A DNA stretch of 64,000 bases from Paenibacillus dauci (GTDB lineage Bacteria > Bacillota > Bacilli > Paenibacillales > Paenibacillaceae): contig NZ_LAQQ01000001.1 in the NCBI RefSeq assembly GCF_000971985.1, positions 496,001-560,000 on the forward strand. Reading direction: 5' to 3'. The translations under genes were made by a program, and so were the position numbers. Below are positions 9,773 to 18,707 of the stretch, one piece after another; within the stretch, counting starts at the first letter, position 1; every line of letters begins with the position of its first letter. The notes under the pieces were generated by a model. The model was not told the origin of the DNA, ran no database searches, and saw only the letters and a list, made by a program, of their open reading frames with translations.

Positions 9773-9773
9773 A

Positions 9774-9808
9774 AAATGACAACTATCCATTAAGTAGATA
9801 GTTGTCAT
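9774..9808 (-). terminator. Hairpin with minus-strand T run
   Basis: ATGACAACTATC pairs with GATAGTTGTCAT. The T run (TTTTTT) is on the minus-strand side only, immediately beyond the thiN stop. It may act as a back-up terminator for the leftward thi operon, downstream of the stronger one at 9859. Confidence 0.55.
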
Positions 9809-9858
9809 TGGTAGATTGAAAAATTACTATTGATCATCTATATATTTTCCAAAATCAA

Positions 9859-9906
9859 AAAAGCAATCCCCATGCCAATAGACTGGATAGCATGGGGATT
9901 GCTTTT
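9859..9906. terminator. Bidirectional terminator between thiN and thiF
   Basis: A perfect 17-bp inverted repeat (AAAAGCAATCCCCATGC and complement) with a 14-base loop, A run on one side and T run on the other. It separates the convergent genes thiN and thiF. Confidence 0.92.
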
Positions 9907-9928
9907 ATTTAGGTTTAACTTCAATAGA

Positions 9929-11077
9929 TTATCCAAAATACCTATGATACAGACTACGAGCTTCGGCAATATCTTTGGTGCCATGTACCATGACCCTGCC
10001 ATCTTGAAACACGACCATTCGTCGTCCCTGCTCCATTGTCATTGAAAGCAAAAATGGATTAACACTGACTTCATGCTGATCCAGCTTTTGCAGACGCTGG
10101 GCAGTCTGCTGCAAATCCAGCTTTTGACGTTGTGCAGGTCGAATTTGTACAGTATCTCTGCCACATAACACTTCGGATTTGCTTTGTCCCTCATGGCTTA
10201 GGTGCGGATAGGTCGGATGAGATCCGCAGGATGGACAGTTTGGCTTACGGGCAGCATTCATTTTGATAGAGACCTGTTCATTTTTCCAGAGATCAAAGGA
10301 CAGCAGTGTGCCGCGCAATTGTTCCTGATTCCCACTAAGCAGCTTGATCGCTTCAGTCGTCTGATGTGCTACAACCATCTGTACAGCAGGTGGAATAATT
10401 CCCGATGTATCACAGGTATCTCCTCCAAGTGGTGCAGATTCCATCAGACATTGCAGACAAGGTGTAACACCCGGCAGGATCGTAAAGGTAATTCCATAAC
10501 TTCCTACGCATCCGCCGTAGATCCAGGGAATATTATACTTTTGCGACATATCATTGATCATGAGGCGGGTCTCAAAATTATCTGTAGCATCCATGATCAA
10601 ATCTACGCCTTTGGCCAGTTCTCCCAGTTCATCTGCAGTTACATCCGCGATATGCGCTTCAATTTGTACAGAGGAATTAATTTGCATTAGCCGATCACGT
10701 GCAGCAATAGCTTTTGGTATACGATTCTCTGCGTCTTCTTCCGTAAATAGCTGCTGCCGCTGCAAGTTGCTCCATTCCACGTAATCCCGATCTGCAATAA
10801 TCACTTTGCCTACACCAGCTCGTACCAGCGTCTCCGCTGAACTGGAACCGAGTGCTCCGGCGCCTATAATCAGAACTATAGCCTGGGACAGCTGATTCTG
10901 ACCTGTTTTACCAAGTGGCGCGAATAGCTCCTGTCTGGAATAGCGGCGATGGGGATCCGGCTGCGTCCCGGCAGTTACCGTTGTCTGCTGTAAATGTTCT
11001 GCATGATCGGTATTTGGATTATGGTTATTCATAGATGTATCGCTGGTAGTTTCTTCTTGCGTATGTTCAAGACTCAA
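9929..11077 (-). CDS. thiF: ThiF-type sulfur-carrier adenylyltransferase
   Basis: E1-like enzyme that adenylates the C terminus of ThiS for sulfur loading. The 382-residue product shows the nucleotide-binding [13 protein letters not shown] (from residue 71), [24 protein letters not shown], and two zinc knuckles CLQC (C207, C210) and CPSC (C281, C284). A roughly 45-residue N-terminal extension rich in Thr/Asn/Gln and a C-terminal tail of about 90 residues make it longer than MoeB/ThiF cores. The likely start is a TTG overlapping the thiG stop (TTGA), with AAGGG about 11 bases upstream; ATG at residue 16 is an alternative. Last gene of the operon. Confidence 0.88.
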   Translation of the reverse strand: MSLEHTQEETTSDTSMNNHNPNTDHAEHLQQTTVTAGTQPDPHRRYSRQELFAPLGKTGQNQLSQAIVLIIGAGALGSSSAETLVRAGVGKVIIADRDYVEWSNLQRQQLFTEEDAENRIPKAIAARDRLMQINSSVQIEAHIADVTADELGELAKGVDLIMDATDNFETRLMINDMSQKYNIPWIYGGCVGSYGITFTILPGVTPCLQCLMESAPLGGDTCDTSGIIPPAVQMVVAHQTTEAIKLLSGNQEQLRGTLLSFDLWKNEQVSIKMNAARKPNCPSCGSHPTYPHLSHEGQSKSEVLCGRDTVQIRPAQRQKLDLQQTAQRLQKLDQHEVSVNPFLLSMTMEQGRRMVVFQDGRVMVHGTKDIAEARSLYHRYFG

Positions 11078-11841
11078 GTTGTAATCATCCCTTCTGCAGG
11101 GCTGCTTGCTACAGCATAATTGCGCAGCGGAATCATTCCCGCTTCCTTTCCCAGTCGTCCGGCTTCTACAGCCAGCTTCATGGCGAGCGCCATCTTGACC
11201 GGATCATCTGCCCCGGATACCGCACTATTGAGCAGAACAGCATCTGCTCCCAGTTCCATGGCATACGCTGCATCTTTGGGAGAACGGATTCCGGCGTCCA
11301 CAATAACAGGTACCCGTGCATCACCGATAATCCATTCCAGCATAGCAGGATTGAGTATGCCCCGTCCGGAACCAATAGGAGAGGCGCCCGGCATAACGGC
11401 ATGAACGCCTATTTGCTGCAGCCGCTTGGCCAGCATATAATCGTCGGAGATATAAGGTAATACAGTAAAACCTTCTGCCAGTAGAATTTCGCAGGCCTTA
11501 ACCGTTTCCAGTGGATCAGGCAAAATCAGCTGGTCATCTCCGATCACTTCGACCTTTATCATATCACATAATCCGGATGCTCTGGCGAGCCTGGCAATAC
11601 GTACTGCTTCCTCTGCTGTTCGTGCACCCGCTGTGTTGGGCAGCAATGTATATTTGGACAAATCCAGCTGCTCCAGAAAATTGGGCTCATCCGGCTGCTC
11701 CAGATTCAGTCTTCGTACCGCAAAGGTAAGTACCTCTGTTCCCGAAGCCTCCACTGCCTGCGTCTGTACTTGCAAATCACTGAATTTTCCTGTTCCAAGC
11801 AGTAATCTTGATGTAAATGAATGTTGTCCTATTGTTAACAA
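11074..11841 (-). CDS. thiG: Thiazole synthase
   Basis: Builds the thiazole phosphate ring from deoxyxylulose 5-phosphate, dehydroglycine and ThiS-thiocarboxylate. The TTG start at 11841 yields 255 residues beginning MLTIGQHSF, the exact N-terminal pattern of the Bacillus enzyme, with AGGAGG eight bases upstream. A GTG at 11850 would overlap that ribosome binding site. Signatures are [17 protein letters not shown], the Schiff-base lysine in MIKVEVIGD (K96), [10 protein letters not shown] and PVIVDAGI. The ribosome binding site is formed by the codons for the last glycines of ThiS, so translation of the two is probably coupled. Confidence 0.95.
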   Translation of the reverse strand: MLTIGQHSFTSRLLLGTGKFSDLQVQTQAVEASGTEVLTFAVRRLNLEQPDEPNFLEQLDLSKYTLLPNTAGARTAEEAVRIARLARASGLCDMIKVEVIGDDQLILPDPLETVKACEILLAEGFTVLPYISDDYMLAKRLQQIGVHAVMPGASPIGSGRGILNPAMLEWIIGDARVPVIVDAGIRSPKDAAYAMELGADAVLLNSAVSGADDPVKMALAMKLAVEAGRLGKEAGMIPLRNYAVASSPAEGMITT

Positions 11842-11842
11842 A

Positions 11843-12046
11843 TCAGCCACCTCCTACAAAATGTACAATCTCCAGTGTATCTCCATCACCAATTACTGTT
11901 GTACCATGCTCTTCTTTTTGCAAAATCTGTTCATTCCATTCGACAATAACCCGCTTCCCCGTGAGCTGTAGCGATTCAAGCAGCTGTTCTATTGTCTGAA
12001 TATCCGGCGCTACTACACGGTTGGTTCCATTGATCATTAATTCCAT
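11843..12046 (-). CDS. thiS: Sulfur carrier protein ThiS
   Basis: A 67-residue beta-grasp protein that carries sulfur as a C-terminal thiocarboxylate. It ends FVGGG, with the Gly-Gly end needed for adenylation by ThiF, and begins [10 protein letters not shown]. The start overlaps the end of thiO by 10 bases and has GGAGG about 10 bases upstream. The gene ends one base before thiG. Length and C terminus leave little doubt. Confidence 0.95.
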   Translation of the reverse strand: MELMINGTNRVVAPDIQTIEQLLESLQLTGKRVIVEWNEQILQKEEHGTTVIGDGDTLEIVHFVGGG

Positions 12047-13242
12047 ACCGGTGTTCCTCCTTCTGTCTGTGCCTGTACTCCAAGCTGCTGAAGTGTCCGA
12101 TCCGGGGAAAACCCTGCCGGAATTATAGAAGATTGACCCGAGATTACAGCATCAGCTATAATCCGCCCTGTTCCAGCAGATAGCAGAATCCCATTACGAT
12201 AATGTCCACAAGCCATCCATAGACCCGGTATCGGAGTAAACTGTCCCAGATATGGAAGCTCGTCAGGTGTCCCTGGGCGCACTCCCGCCCAACATCGTAC
12301 CAGTTCACCTTCGATAATAGACGGAATATACTGCTTTGCTTTGAACAGCAACTCAGGGACAGCGCCTGCTTCTACCCACGTATCTGTCCGACCAGGCTTA
12401 CTGGTTGCTCCTACCCATATCCGATTGCCCTGCTTTGGAATAATATAAATCTGGTCTCCATAAATGGTGTGATTCAGCCAACATGATGGTGTGCGAATCT
12501 CCAGCAGCTCTCCTTTGACAGGCAGAAAAGGAAGTCGATACCCTTCATTCTCCACAAGCCTGCCACTTCCAATTCCAGAACTTAGAATAACGTGCTCTCC
12601 ATACAGTACTCCCTGCTCTGTCACTATTCCTGTAACCCTGCCATACTCACCATGTTCGCGCAGCAGACGCGTCACTTCGTTCTGTCGATACAAGGTGGCT
12701 CCCAAATGTACAGCAGCCACAACCAATGCTTCATTCAGCAAGGAAGGTATAAGCTGTTGCTCTGCCGGATTGTAGAGCATACCTTGTTCTGCATGGATAT
12801 ATGGCTCTTCCAGGGCTAACCGCTGTTTATCCCACCATTCTAGTGAAACACCGGATGAATAGTCATGATTCCCCTTATCGATCTTATCTGCAGTACGCAG
12901 TAACCCATTCGTGTAATTTGTGTTCAGATCGCTCTTATCCATAGGCAGTAGAAAACCTTCACTTCGTAATCCACAGTGTATTCCAGTCAGCTCATACAGC
13001 TGCTCTGTCAGTTCGTTATAAAGTGAGCGGCTATACAACGCTAATTTGCGCAGATCATCATTTACAAAATGCTCTGACTCTGCTGCCAGCATACCTCCTG
13101 CCGCTCCTGATGAACCGGAGGCTGGCTGATTTTTCTCAACCAGAGCAACCTTCATCCCTTTTACTGATAATTCATAAGCAATAGATGCCCCAATTACACC
13201 GGCTCCAACTACTGTTGCATCGTAATGACCATTGCTTCTCAT
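12037..13242 (-). CDS. thiO: Glycine oxidase ThiO
   Basis: FAD enzyme that oxidises glycine to the imine used by ThiG. The 401-residue protein opens with the dinucleotide-binding VVGAGVIGASIAYELS (glycines at 13, 15, 18), then ALVEKNQPASGSSGAAGGM, and has the C-terminal FAD/substrate region WAGVRPGTPDELPYLG and GHYRNGILLSAGTG. It is about 30 residues longer than the Bacillus enzyme, mainly through an insertion in the middle of the protein. The ATG overlaps the tenI stop by four bases (ATGA). An oxygen-dependent ThiO rather than ThiH points to aerobic thiazole synthesis. Confidence 0.94.
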   Translation of the reverse strand: MRSNGHYDATVVGAGVIGASIAYELSVKGMKVALVEKNQPASGSSGAAGGMLAAESEHFVNDDLRKLALYSRSLYNELTEQLYELTGIHCGLRSEGFLLPMDKSDLNTNYTNGLLRTADKIDKGNHDYSSGVSLEWWDKQRLALEEPYIHAEQGMLYNPAEQQLIPSLLNEALVVAAVHLGATLYRQNEVTRLLREHGEYGRVTGIVTEQGVLYGEHVILSSGIGSGRLVENEGYRLPFLPVKGELLEIRTPSCWLNHTIYGDQIYIIPKQGNRIWVGATSKPGRTDTWVEAGAVPELLFKAKQYIPSIIEGELVRCWAGVRPGTPDELPYLGQFTPIPGLWMACGHYRNGILLSAGTGRIIADAVISGQSSIIPAGFSPDRTLQQLGVQAQTEGGTPVWN

Positions 13243-14003
13243 AACGTCTCCTGCCTCCCTGATCCGTTCTTACTGGTACGAGAAGATGCAGCAGATAATG
13301 CCGCTTTGTAAGCTGCCACCTGTTCTGCCGGATGCTCTGCTGCGAAGATCCCGGACATTACAGCTATTCCAGCTGCGCCTGCACCTATTAGTTCCTCTGC
13401 ATGATGAGGTTGTATTCCTCCAATCGCAATAACAGGAATATCTACGACCGCACATATTTGCTTCAGCTGCTCCAACCCTCGGGCAGCAACTCCGGGTTTG
13501 GATGCTGTCTCATAGATATGCCCATAAAAAAGATAATCCATTCCTTCCTGTTCTGCCTGAATCGCTTGTGCAATACTGTGTACCGATCTACCCAACAGAA
13601 AAGAATTTACCCGCCAATAATCTGTTGCGAAGTCCGGTTCTTCGGCAACCTCAGCATATTTTGGACTTTGCCTATCTGCATGGATATCAACCTCATAGCT
13701 TCCTAATGCGGTTTTTGAACTCTGCTTTTCCGGCTGAAATCGGAATTGACTAAGACTCTGTTGTTCAGGCAAATGAGCACCGCCCAGCTGCAGTTGTGTA
13801 GCAAGCTCGATTCTACTATTCAGCCGGATAGCAGCAGCAGGTATTCCTTCCTTACGCATGGCTTGCACAAGTTCGTATACCTGATCATCAGACCACTGCT
13901 TTTCCCGGATATGAATTGCCGTTACTTGAGTATAGATCTGTCTACTAATTAAAAGTATGTTCTCCGCTGTCTGATTACCTGTACTCACTACGTGCAGCTC
14001 CAT
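13239..14003 (-). CDS. tenI: Thiazole tautomerase TenI
   Basis: Aromatises the thiazole product of ThiG. The 254-residue protein starts MELHVVSTGN (GGGAGGTG six bases upstream) and keeps the TenI pattern: HIREKQWS, LGRSVHSI, YGHIYET with the catalytic-type H162, IPVIAIGGI and GIAVMSGIF. It resembles TenI rather than ThiE because the phosphate/pyrimidine-site residues of ThiE are not evident. An insertion of about 45 residues (roughly 88-135) before GRSVHS makes it longer than the 205-residue Bacillus protein. First gene of tenI-thiOSGF; the stop overlaps thiO. Confidence 0.88.
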   Translation of the reverse strand: MELHVVSTGNQTAENILLISRQIYTQVTAIHIREKQWSDDQVYELVQAMRKEGIPAAAIRLNSRIELATQLQLGGAHLPEQQSLSQFRFQPEKQSSKTALGSYEVDIHADRQSPKYAEVAEEPDFATDYWRVNSFLLGRSVHSIAQAIQAEQEGMDYLFYGHIYETASKPGVAARGLEQLKQICAVVDIPVIAIGGIQPHHAEELIGAGAAGIAVMSGIFAAEHPAEQVAAYKAALSAASSRTSKNGSGRQETL

Positions 14004-14552
14004 TATGCACCTCCCGCAGACATGTATCTTTATCTGTATCATTGAATAGCAGACACTCTGATGGCCTTTCCACGATGTAAGCCGGGACGCAAATACTGGA
14101 TAATACGAAATAAATGCAAAAAAACCACCATCCCGAAGGAAAGTGGTTGTTTGTTATAAACAATAACAGGGCGATCTTATATCGCTGACTGTCGAAGTAT
14201 AATCTGGTGTATTTATTATATCCCGATATGCACTCCATAATTATACAATTCAGGAGATGCTGATCATCCAGCCAGCAATATACAGGGAATAGATAGATCC
14301 CTGATATGTACAAATATATGCTGATTGCTGTATTACTATTCCTTCATACAGCCTATGCCAGATAAATAGATATATCCATATTATCCAAAATTATTCTTCT
14401 ACCACTTCCCTACGCTGGTATAATCCAGATCAGGTACAAAGGGTTCGGCAATCAGTTCTGCCATCTCAGCCATTACAGGCTCCCCTAGTGCATTGTCGCT
14501 ATTCAATTTAAGCATATTTATCTTAGCAAAACTGTTCTGATAAAGCAAACCC
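14004..14552. other. Leader region upstream of tenI
   Basis: No TPP-riboswitch core (CUGAGA plus ACCUGAUCUGGAUAAUGCCAGCG-like) could be found on the minus strand. The gap instead holds, in minus-strand order, a possible small reading frame (14399-14605), short dyads near 14290-14310 (CAGGGA...TCCCTG) and 14255-14275 (TGCTG...CAGCA), a TATAAT-like element at about 14217-14222, and the hairpin at 14119-14150. Which of these belong to the thi transcript is unclear. Confidence 0.4.
14117..14150 (-). terminator. Hairpin with T7 run upstream of tenI
   Basis: Read on the minus strand, an ACCAC/GTGGT stem around a CCTTCGGG-type inner hairpin is followed by TTTTTTT. It lies 115 bases before the tenI start and 400 bases after the MinD-like gene. 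It could end transcription from the kinase genes or act as an attenuator in the thi leader. Confidence 0.65.
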
Positions 14553-14605
14553 TTATGTAGAAACAGGAAACTTAACCACTGATCCTGAAAGGAAGGGAAC
14601 TCCAC
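14399..14605 (-). CDS. Possible small protein of unknown function
   Basis: A 68-codon frame starting at GTG 14605 and overlapping the end of the MinD-like gene by 53 bases. I do not recognise it. The C-terminal half (from the internal ATG giving MLKLNSDNALGEP) has an ordinary acidic protein composition, whereas the N-terminal part lies over the neighbouring gene in another frame. No good ribosome binding site is visible for either start. It may be a real small protein, the out-of-frame remnant of a longer MinD-like C terminus, or chance. Confidence 0.3.
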   Translation of the reverse strand: MEFPSFQDQWLSFLFLHKGLLYQNSFAKINMLKLNSDNALGEPVMAEMAELIAEPFVPDLDYTSVGKW

Positions 14606-15389
14606 CTAACTGTTCGAGAATGGCTGCTGTGAGGAAAAAGGACTGTCTCAAAAATTCTGCAGATTCAGTGTGAGTGCGATCCAGAATCAAGCGATGACGC
14701 AGAAAAGAAATCAGATTGTGTGTATCCCATGCATCCTGAAAATCTTGGTAGTAATTCAATCGATACACATTTTGCTGGATTCCAAGTTGGCGAATAATGT
14801 TGGAATTGATAAGTAACGATTCCGGTTGGTATGCGCCGATCACAGGAATCCATAACTTGGAGCGCATTACCTCGGTATTAGCATACTCATCATAAAATAT
14901 TTTTAGATGTATGATATTCTGTCCCAGATCAACAACAATAAGATCAGCTTCTGCGAGAAGGGGCATTTGCTTTATGCCCGATCCTGCATCCATCAGAATC
15001 AGATCATAATCTTGTCCCGCCGTATGAAGCAGGAATTTCCAGAACGGGTCATCTGGCTGAATATCCCCTTCCTCATCCGTACCTATCAGTAGATCAAGCC
15101 GATCTTGAATCAGTGAAATCATATAATCAGATACATTGCTGCGGGTTAGAATACCGGACTTGTATAAATAACGCAGTCGATCTATTCCCGGAACTGGCTG
15201 TTTGTGAGCATGATTCATAAGGATATCGGTACTTAGCACACCTGCTTCAATACCGTGATGACGACATTGATTATGGCAAAGCAGCAATCTTAAGCGGTAC
15301 TGCAGAGAAGCAGTAATTGCTGTAACTGCTGTATGAAAGGAGGTTCTACCATGTCCTCCATCTGGACTCCAGAACATTACGGTAGTCAT
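14553..15389 (-). CDS. MinD/ParA-like protein with degenerate P-loop
   Basis: A 278-residue protein whose N terminus (MTTVMFWSPDGGHGRTSFHT) aligns with the deviant Walker A region of MinD/ParA/CpaE ATPases, but the signature lysine is Asp and the P-loop lysine is Arg (GGHGRTS). The middle segment DLILMDAGSGIKQMPLLAEADLIVV matches the switch II region. The start at 15389 has AAGGAG nearby and lies 22 bases after the kinase stop. The sequence suggests a SIMIBI fold that may no longer hydrolyse ATP normally. CpaE/TadZ-like proteins of pilus systems are the closest type I can suggest, but no pilus genes are in view. Confidence 0.6.
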   Translation of the reverse strand: MTTVMFWSPDGGHGRTSFHTAVTAITASLQYRLRLLLCHNQCRHHGIEAGVLSTDILMNHAHKQPVPGIDRLRYLYKSGILTRSNVSDYMISLIQDRLDLLIGTDEEGDIQPDDPFWKFLLHTAGQDYDLILMDAGSGIKQMPLLAEADLIVVDLGQNIIHLKIFYDEYANTEVMRSKLWIPVIGAYQPESLLINSNIIRQLGIQQNVYRLNYYQDFQDAWDTHNLISFLRHRLILDRTHTESAEFLRQSFFLTAAILEQLGGVPFLSGSVVKFPVST

Positions 15390-15411
15390 TTTCCTGCTCC
15401 TTTTCTTTTTG

Positions 15412-16908
15412 TTAACGAAGATTGAACCATAATTTGCGTTTCCTGACCGATGAAGATAGCTCTTCGCCAAATAGTTTTTTTAGTACGGCAGCTGTTGCCG
15501 GCTGGTTATCGAATGGATCTGGATGCCAGGGAATACTGTATACCTGTTCTGTATGCAGCTCATGCTTCAACCGCTCTACTGCATCGCCTGGAGACAAAGG
15601 CAGATAATAATGCCATTTGTCCTGAGGGTATCTATGCAAATCTGCAGCCATTTTCAGCACATCCTGATAACGCCATTCAGCGCCTGATCCAACTACAATA
15701 GGGATATCTGCACGCAAAAATTCTTCCAGTCTGGCATTTTGCTGATAACGTCCCAGATCGAGAATAATAAACCTGTAGCTTCCACCCAGTAGACCGACTA
15801 CTTCTGCTCTGGCAGACTCACGCCAGTAATCTACTCCTTCCAGCGTAAACTTCCGTTCTTCCAGCAGCATCTGCTGTTCGGCCATACCATTTACCGCTAC
15901 CTGCTGTATACGGGCAAACGCTCCGGGATGATCATTCATTTCTACCAGTGCAACCTTTTGCTGACTTCTCGCCAGATAATGGGCAATCGCTACCGCAGTG
16001 TGGGTAGTGCCTGTACCTGACGTAGCTCCCATGACTGCAATGACTTGTGTTATCTTGTTCCACCCACCAACAAAAGTACCCGATCTTCTATCCGCTCGGT
16101 TATACTGCTCATTTACGATCTGTCCCAGTGCCTGCCGAGTGTCTGCAGCAGACTGGTATCTTTCTGCAGGTTGATGATGCAGCAGCTTACGAATCACCGG
16201 AATCATAGCACGGGGTATATCATTTCTAATAAATTTCTCGATACCAGGCATCCATTCACTGTAATGCCCTCCTGTCGCCAAATACAAGATGAGGGCTCCC
16301 AGTCCATAGAGATCGGAACGATGATCAGTCTGTCCGCTTCCATACTGCTCGGGTGCCGCGAAGCCGATAGTGCCTAGCTTTACAGTATCCTGACTTTCCT
16401 CGGGCTTGAAGATCCGTGCAATACCAAAATCGATAAGCCGTATATCCATTTCCGAAGTAATCATTACATTGGATGGCTTCATATCACGAAATACAATCGG
16501 AGGTTCATGTTGATGCAAATATTCCAGTACATTACAGAGTTGATCGGCACAACGCATAATAAATGCTGCATCTACTTCTGCAGGCTGCCTTTTGAATTTC
16601 TGTTCCAGTGTCTCTCCCTCAATATAATCCATGACCATATAGGTATAGCCATCAGGATCCTCTGTAATAAAATCAACAATTCGCGGCAAGAATGGATGGC
16701 TGAGCGCAGTAAGCATTTTGGCTTCTGCAGCTATTTCCCTGTATTGGGACGGCAGAGCCACACTTTCCTTGACCGCCCATTTCTTCCCGGGTAATCTCAG
16801 ATCGTGTGCCAGATATACATGGCTCATACCTCCACTTCCCAGTTTGCCCTCGATACGATAGCGCTCCGCCAGTACCATTCCCTGATACAGCCGGGTTGGA
16901 TGAATCAT
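15412..16908 (-). CDS. Ser/Thr protein kinase fused to a degenerate MinD-like domain
   Basis: A 498-residue cytoplasmic protein. Residues about 15-265 form a Hanks-type kinase: glycine loop GKLGSGGMSHVY, ATP lysine K47 (AVKES), catalytic VFRDMKPSN with D142, DFG at 160-162, and APEQYGSGQTDHRSDLYGLG. The usual HRD histidine is Phe. No transmembrane segment or PASTA repeats follow. Instead, residues 285-495 look like a second MinD/CpaE-type domain with AVMGATSGTGTTHTAVAIAHYLA; both lysines of the deviant Walker A are Thr. The combination suggests a kinase coupled to a P-loop scaffold. It forms a two-gene unit with the shorter MinD-like protein. Confidence 0.82.
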   Translation of the reverse strand: MIHPTRLYQGMVLAERYRIEGKLGSGGMSHVYLAHDLRLPGKKWAVKESVALPSQYREIAAEAKMLTALSHPFLPRIVDFITEDPDGYTYMVMDYIEGETLEQKFKRQPAEVDAAFIMRCADQLCNVLEYLHQHEPPIVFRDMKPSNVMITSEMDIRLIDFGIARIFKPEESQDTVKLGTIGFAAPEQYGSGQTDHRSDLYGLGALILYLATGGHYSEWMPGIEKFIRNDIPRAMIPVIRKLLHHQPAERYQSAADTRQALGQIVNEQYNRADRRSGTFVGGWNKITQVIAVMGATSGTGTTHTAVAIAHYLARSQQKVALVEMNDHPGAFARIQQVAVNGMAEQQMLLEERKFTLEGVDYWRESARAEVVGLLGGSYRFIILDLGRYQQNARLEEFLRADIPIVVGSGAEWRYQDVLKMAADLHRYPQDKWHYYLPLSPGDAVERLKHELHTEQVYSIPWHPDPFDNQPATAAVLKKLFGEELSSSVRKRKLWFNLR

Positions 16909-16937
16909 ATAGAATAGCTCTCCTCTCTCTACACAAC

Positions 16938-17004
16938 AAAAAAAGGAAAGCCTCCGTCTATCTAAACAGACTGTAATGTCTGTTCAAAAGACGGGAGGCT
17001 TTCC
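16938..17004 (-). terminator. Compound terminator after the DinB-like gene
   Basis: Outer stem GGAAAGCCTCCGTCT with its complement (one G bulge), enclosing a second perfect stem AACAGAC/GTCTGTT, followed on the minus strand by TTTTTTT. It ends the operon 17102-20240 and insulates the kinase gene. Confidence 0.88.
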
Positions 17005-17101
17005 CTATCCGTTGTGTATTTATATATCTGTATTATAGTAACTGCATCTGATTTTGTAAAGGATAACCGGAGTCTTCAGACTCCTCTTGAGTGTAACAAG
17101 G

Positions 17102-17572
17102 TTATTTCTGTGCTGCAAAAGCTTCACGATTACGCTGAATCTGATTCACATGACCTTCCAGATGAGTGACACAGAGCTTTTCTACAAGCTCGCGAGCCGT
17201 AATCTCTCCATCTACATTATGCTGACCTGTACGTTTCTGATCTTCTTCCGTGATGGTCTCAAGGACAGGAGCAAATGCTTTGCGCATCGCCAGAAGTGCC
17301 TGGAGGTGATGCTCCATATCCAGGGAAGCATAACCCAGCCGCTGCGCCCAGCGATCCTGATCAAAAGCCACAATCACCGGATTATCTTCAGCCAGAATAG
17401 CTTTGAGGCGGTGCTGCAGTACAATCTCCACATCATAGAGATGAACAACGATCTCATGAATGCTCCATGATGCCGGAGCAGGCTTAAATTGCAATTCTGC
17501 CTCGGAATAGCAGCGTACCTGTTCTATAAAACGTTCCATATCTGGTAAATAACGATAGATTGCATTTTGCAT
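17102..17572 (-). CDS. DinB-like four-helix metal-binding protein
   Basis: A 156-residue protein of the DinB/YfiT superfamily. The helices carry the typical histidines: WSIHEIVVHLYDVE near residues 36-49 and HLEGHVNQIQRN near the C terminus, which together form the usual metal site. Members include thiol-dependent transferases and many of unknown function, so no substrate can be assigned. Start at the ATG giving MQNAIYRYL, with GAGAGGG nine bases upstream. Last gene of a five-gene leftward run, followed by a strong terminator. Confidence 0.72.
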   Translation of the reverse strand: MQNAIYRYLPDMERFIEQVRCYSEAELQFKPAPASWSIHEIVVHLYDVEIVLQHRLKAILAEDNPVIVAFDQDRWAQRLGYASLDMEHHLQALLAMRKAFAPVLETITEEDQKRTGQHNVDGEITARELVEKLCVTHLEGHVNQIQRNREAFAAQK

Positions 17573-17611
17573 AATGCACATCCCTCTCAAAGATATACAA
17601 ACTATTACAGA

Positions 17612-18682
17612 TTAGTACTTTACCATATAAAGTGTAATTTCATCACGATTGTGGAACAGCTGCTTGGCACGTTGAACCTGAAGACGCGCTCCCTCAAATG
17701 TATGAATTACTTCCTTGATCAGTGCCAGCGGTTTTTTGTGCATCAGCTTTACAGTAACAATAACCGTACCGCCGGGAACTACAGCGTCCAGCAGATCAAT
17801 CACAAGCCGGGCAGTCAGTTTGGGACTCCAACTCATGTCACAGACGAGCAGATCGAATTCACCTGCGCTTAGCTTCACTTCCGATGCATTACGCCGAACG
17901 ACTTTGAGATTCGGATGGTTTTGTAGGGAAGGATGCATTTTGGCAGGATCTACTGCTGTTACCTTAATCCCTCTTTCCAACAGGAACGAAGTCCAGCCTC
18001 CCGGAGCTGCACCTACATCCAGTCCGGAACGGAAGCTGGTAAAATCAATACCGAATACTTTTTCTGCTTCCAGCAATTTGAACTTGGCACGGGAAATTTG
18101 CCCTTCTTCCCGCTGAAAACGTACAGCGCCGCCGTTCCAGTCAGACAGATTATCCTGCGGAAGCGAGATACCTGCATACAGACGATCTGTCGTCCAGAAA
18201 ACGGACAAAATGAGATCCGGATTCTGTACAGTGTACTCGGAATGCAGTGAGGACAATCGTTCTTCCAGCAGATGGCGCAGTTCAGACATATTCTCTTCTA
18301 CTGCGGCATCGCCTGTCTTGCGCACTTGGACCGACAGGGATATTCCGTATAATTCTTCCCGTTTGAGCAGCAGCTCTGTCAGTGCATCCAGCGGATGCTG
18401 TTCAGGCTCCAGCTGCTCCATTACCAGATCGTAACGTACCGGCTGAATATGACGCAGGAACATGGGTGGTTCCACTGTCAGACGGGCGATAACGTCCTCT
18501 GGTGCTGCAGGAAGTGTCAGCAAAAGCACTTCACCGTGTATCAGAACCGAACTTTTGACTGAGCCAAAAAGACGTTTCAGTTCCTCCTGCGCGTAGGCGG
18601 CAAATCCGTGATTAGCCGTACCGATCCAGCGTGATTCCGCCTGTGTGTCCTGCTCCTGCTGTGTAATGTTCTCTTCATTCAT
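17612..18682 (-). CDS. RlmM/FtsJ-like SAM-dependent RNA methyltransferase
   Basis: A 356-residue protein with an N-terminal THUMP-like region (residues 15-170) and a C-terminal Rossmann methyltransferase. The SAM-binding GLDVGAAPGGWTSFLLERG starts near residue 220. The K-D-K-E set of the FtsJ/RlmM 2'-O-methyltransferases is visible: K200/K202 before it, CDMSWSP, TVKLMHKK and DEITLYMV. Likely modifies rRNA, as RlmM does for C2498 in enterobacteria, but the target here is inferred. The start chosen is ATG 18682; GGAGG is about 14 bases upstream, so the exact start is less certain. Confidence 0.8.
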   Translation of the reverse strand: MNEENITQQEQDTQAESRWIGTANHGFAAYAQEELKRLFGSVKSSVLIHGEVLLLTLPAAPEDVIARLTVEPPMFLRHIQPVRYDLVMEQLEPEQHPLDALTELLLKREELYGISLSVQVRKTGDAAVEENMSELRHLLEERLSSLHSEYTVQNPDLILSVFWTTDRLYAGISLPQDNLSDWNGGAVRFQREEGQISRAKFKLLEAEKVFGIDFTSFRSGLDVGAAPGGWTSFLLERGIKVTAVDPAKMHPSLQNHPNLKVVRRNASEVKLSAGEFDLLVCDMSWSPKLTARLVIDLLDAVVPGGTVIVTVKLMHKKPLALIKEVIHTFEGARLQVQRAKQLFHNRDEITLYMVKY

Positions 18683-18707
18683 GAATATTCTTATAGCCTC
18701 CAATAGT

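Noticed and set aside
14090-14105. GGGACGCAAA on the plus strand, recalling the c-di-GMP-I riboswitch core
   Set aside because: The other conserved parts (AAACCA, tetraloop receptor, GGUAGGUAGCGGGGUU) are absent and no plus-strand gene follows.
14004-14400. TPP riboswitch expected before tenI
   Set aside because: The conserved core sequences could not be found by eye on the minus strand; a covariance search would settle it.
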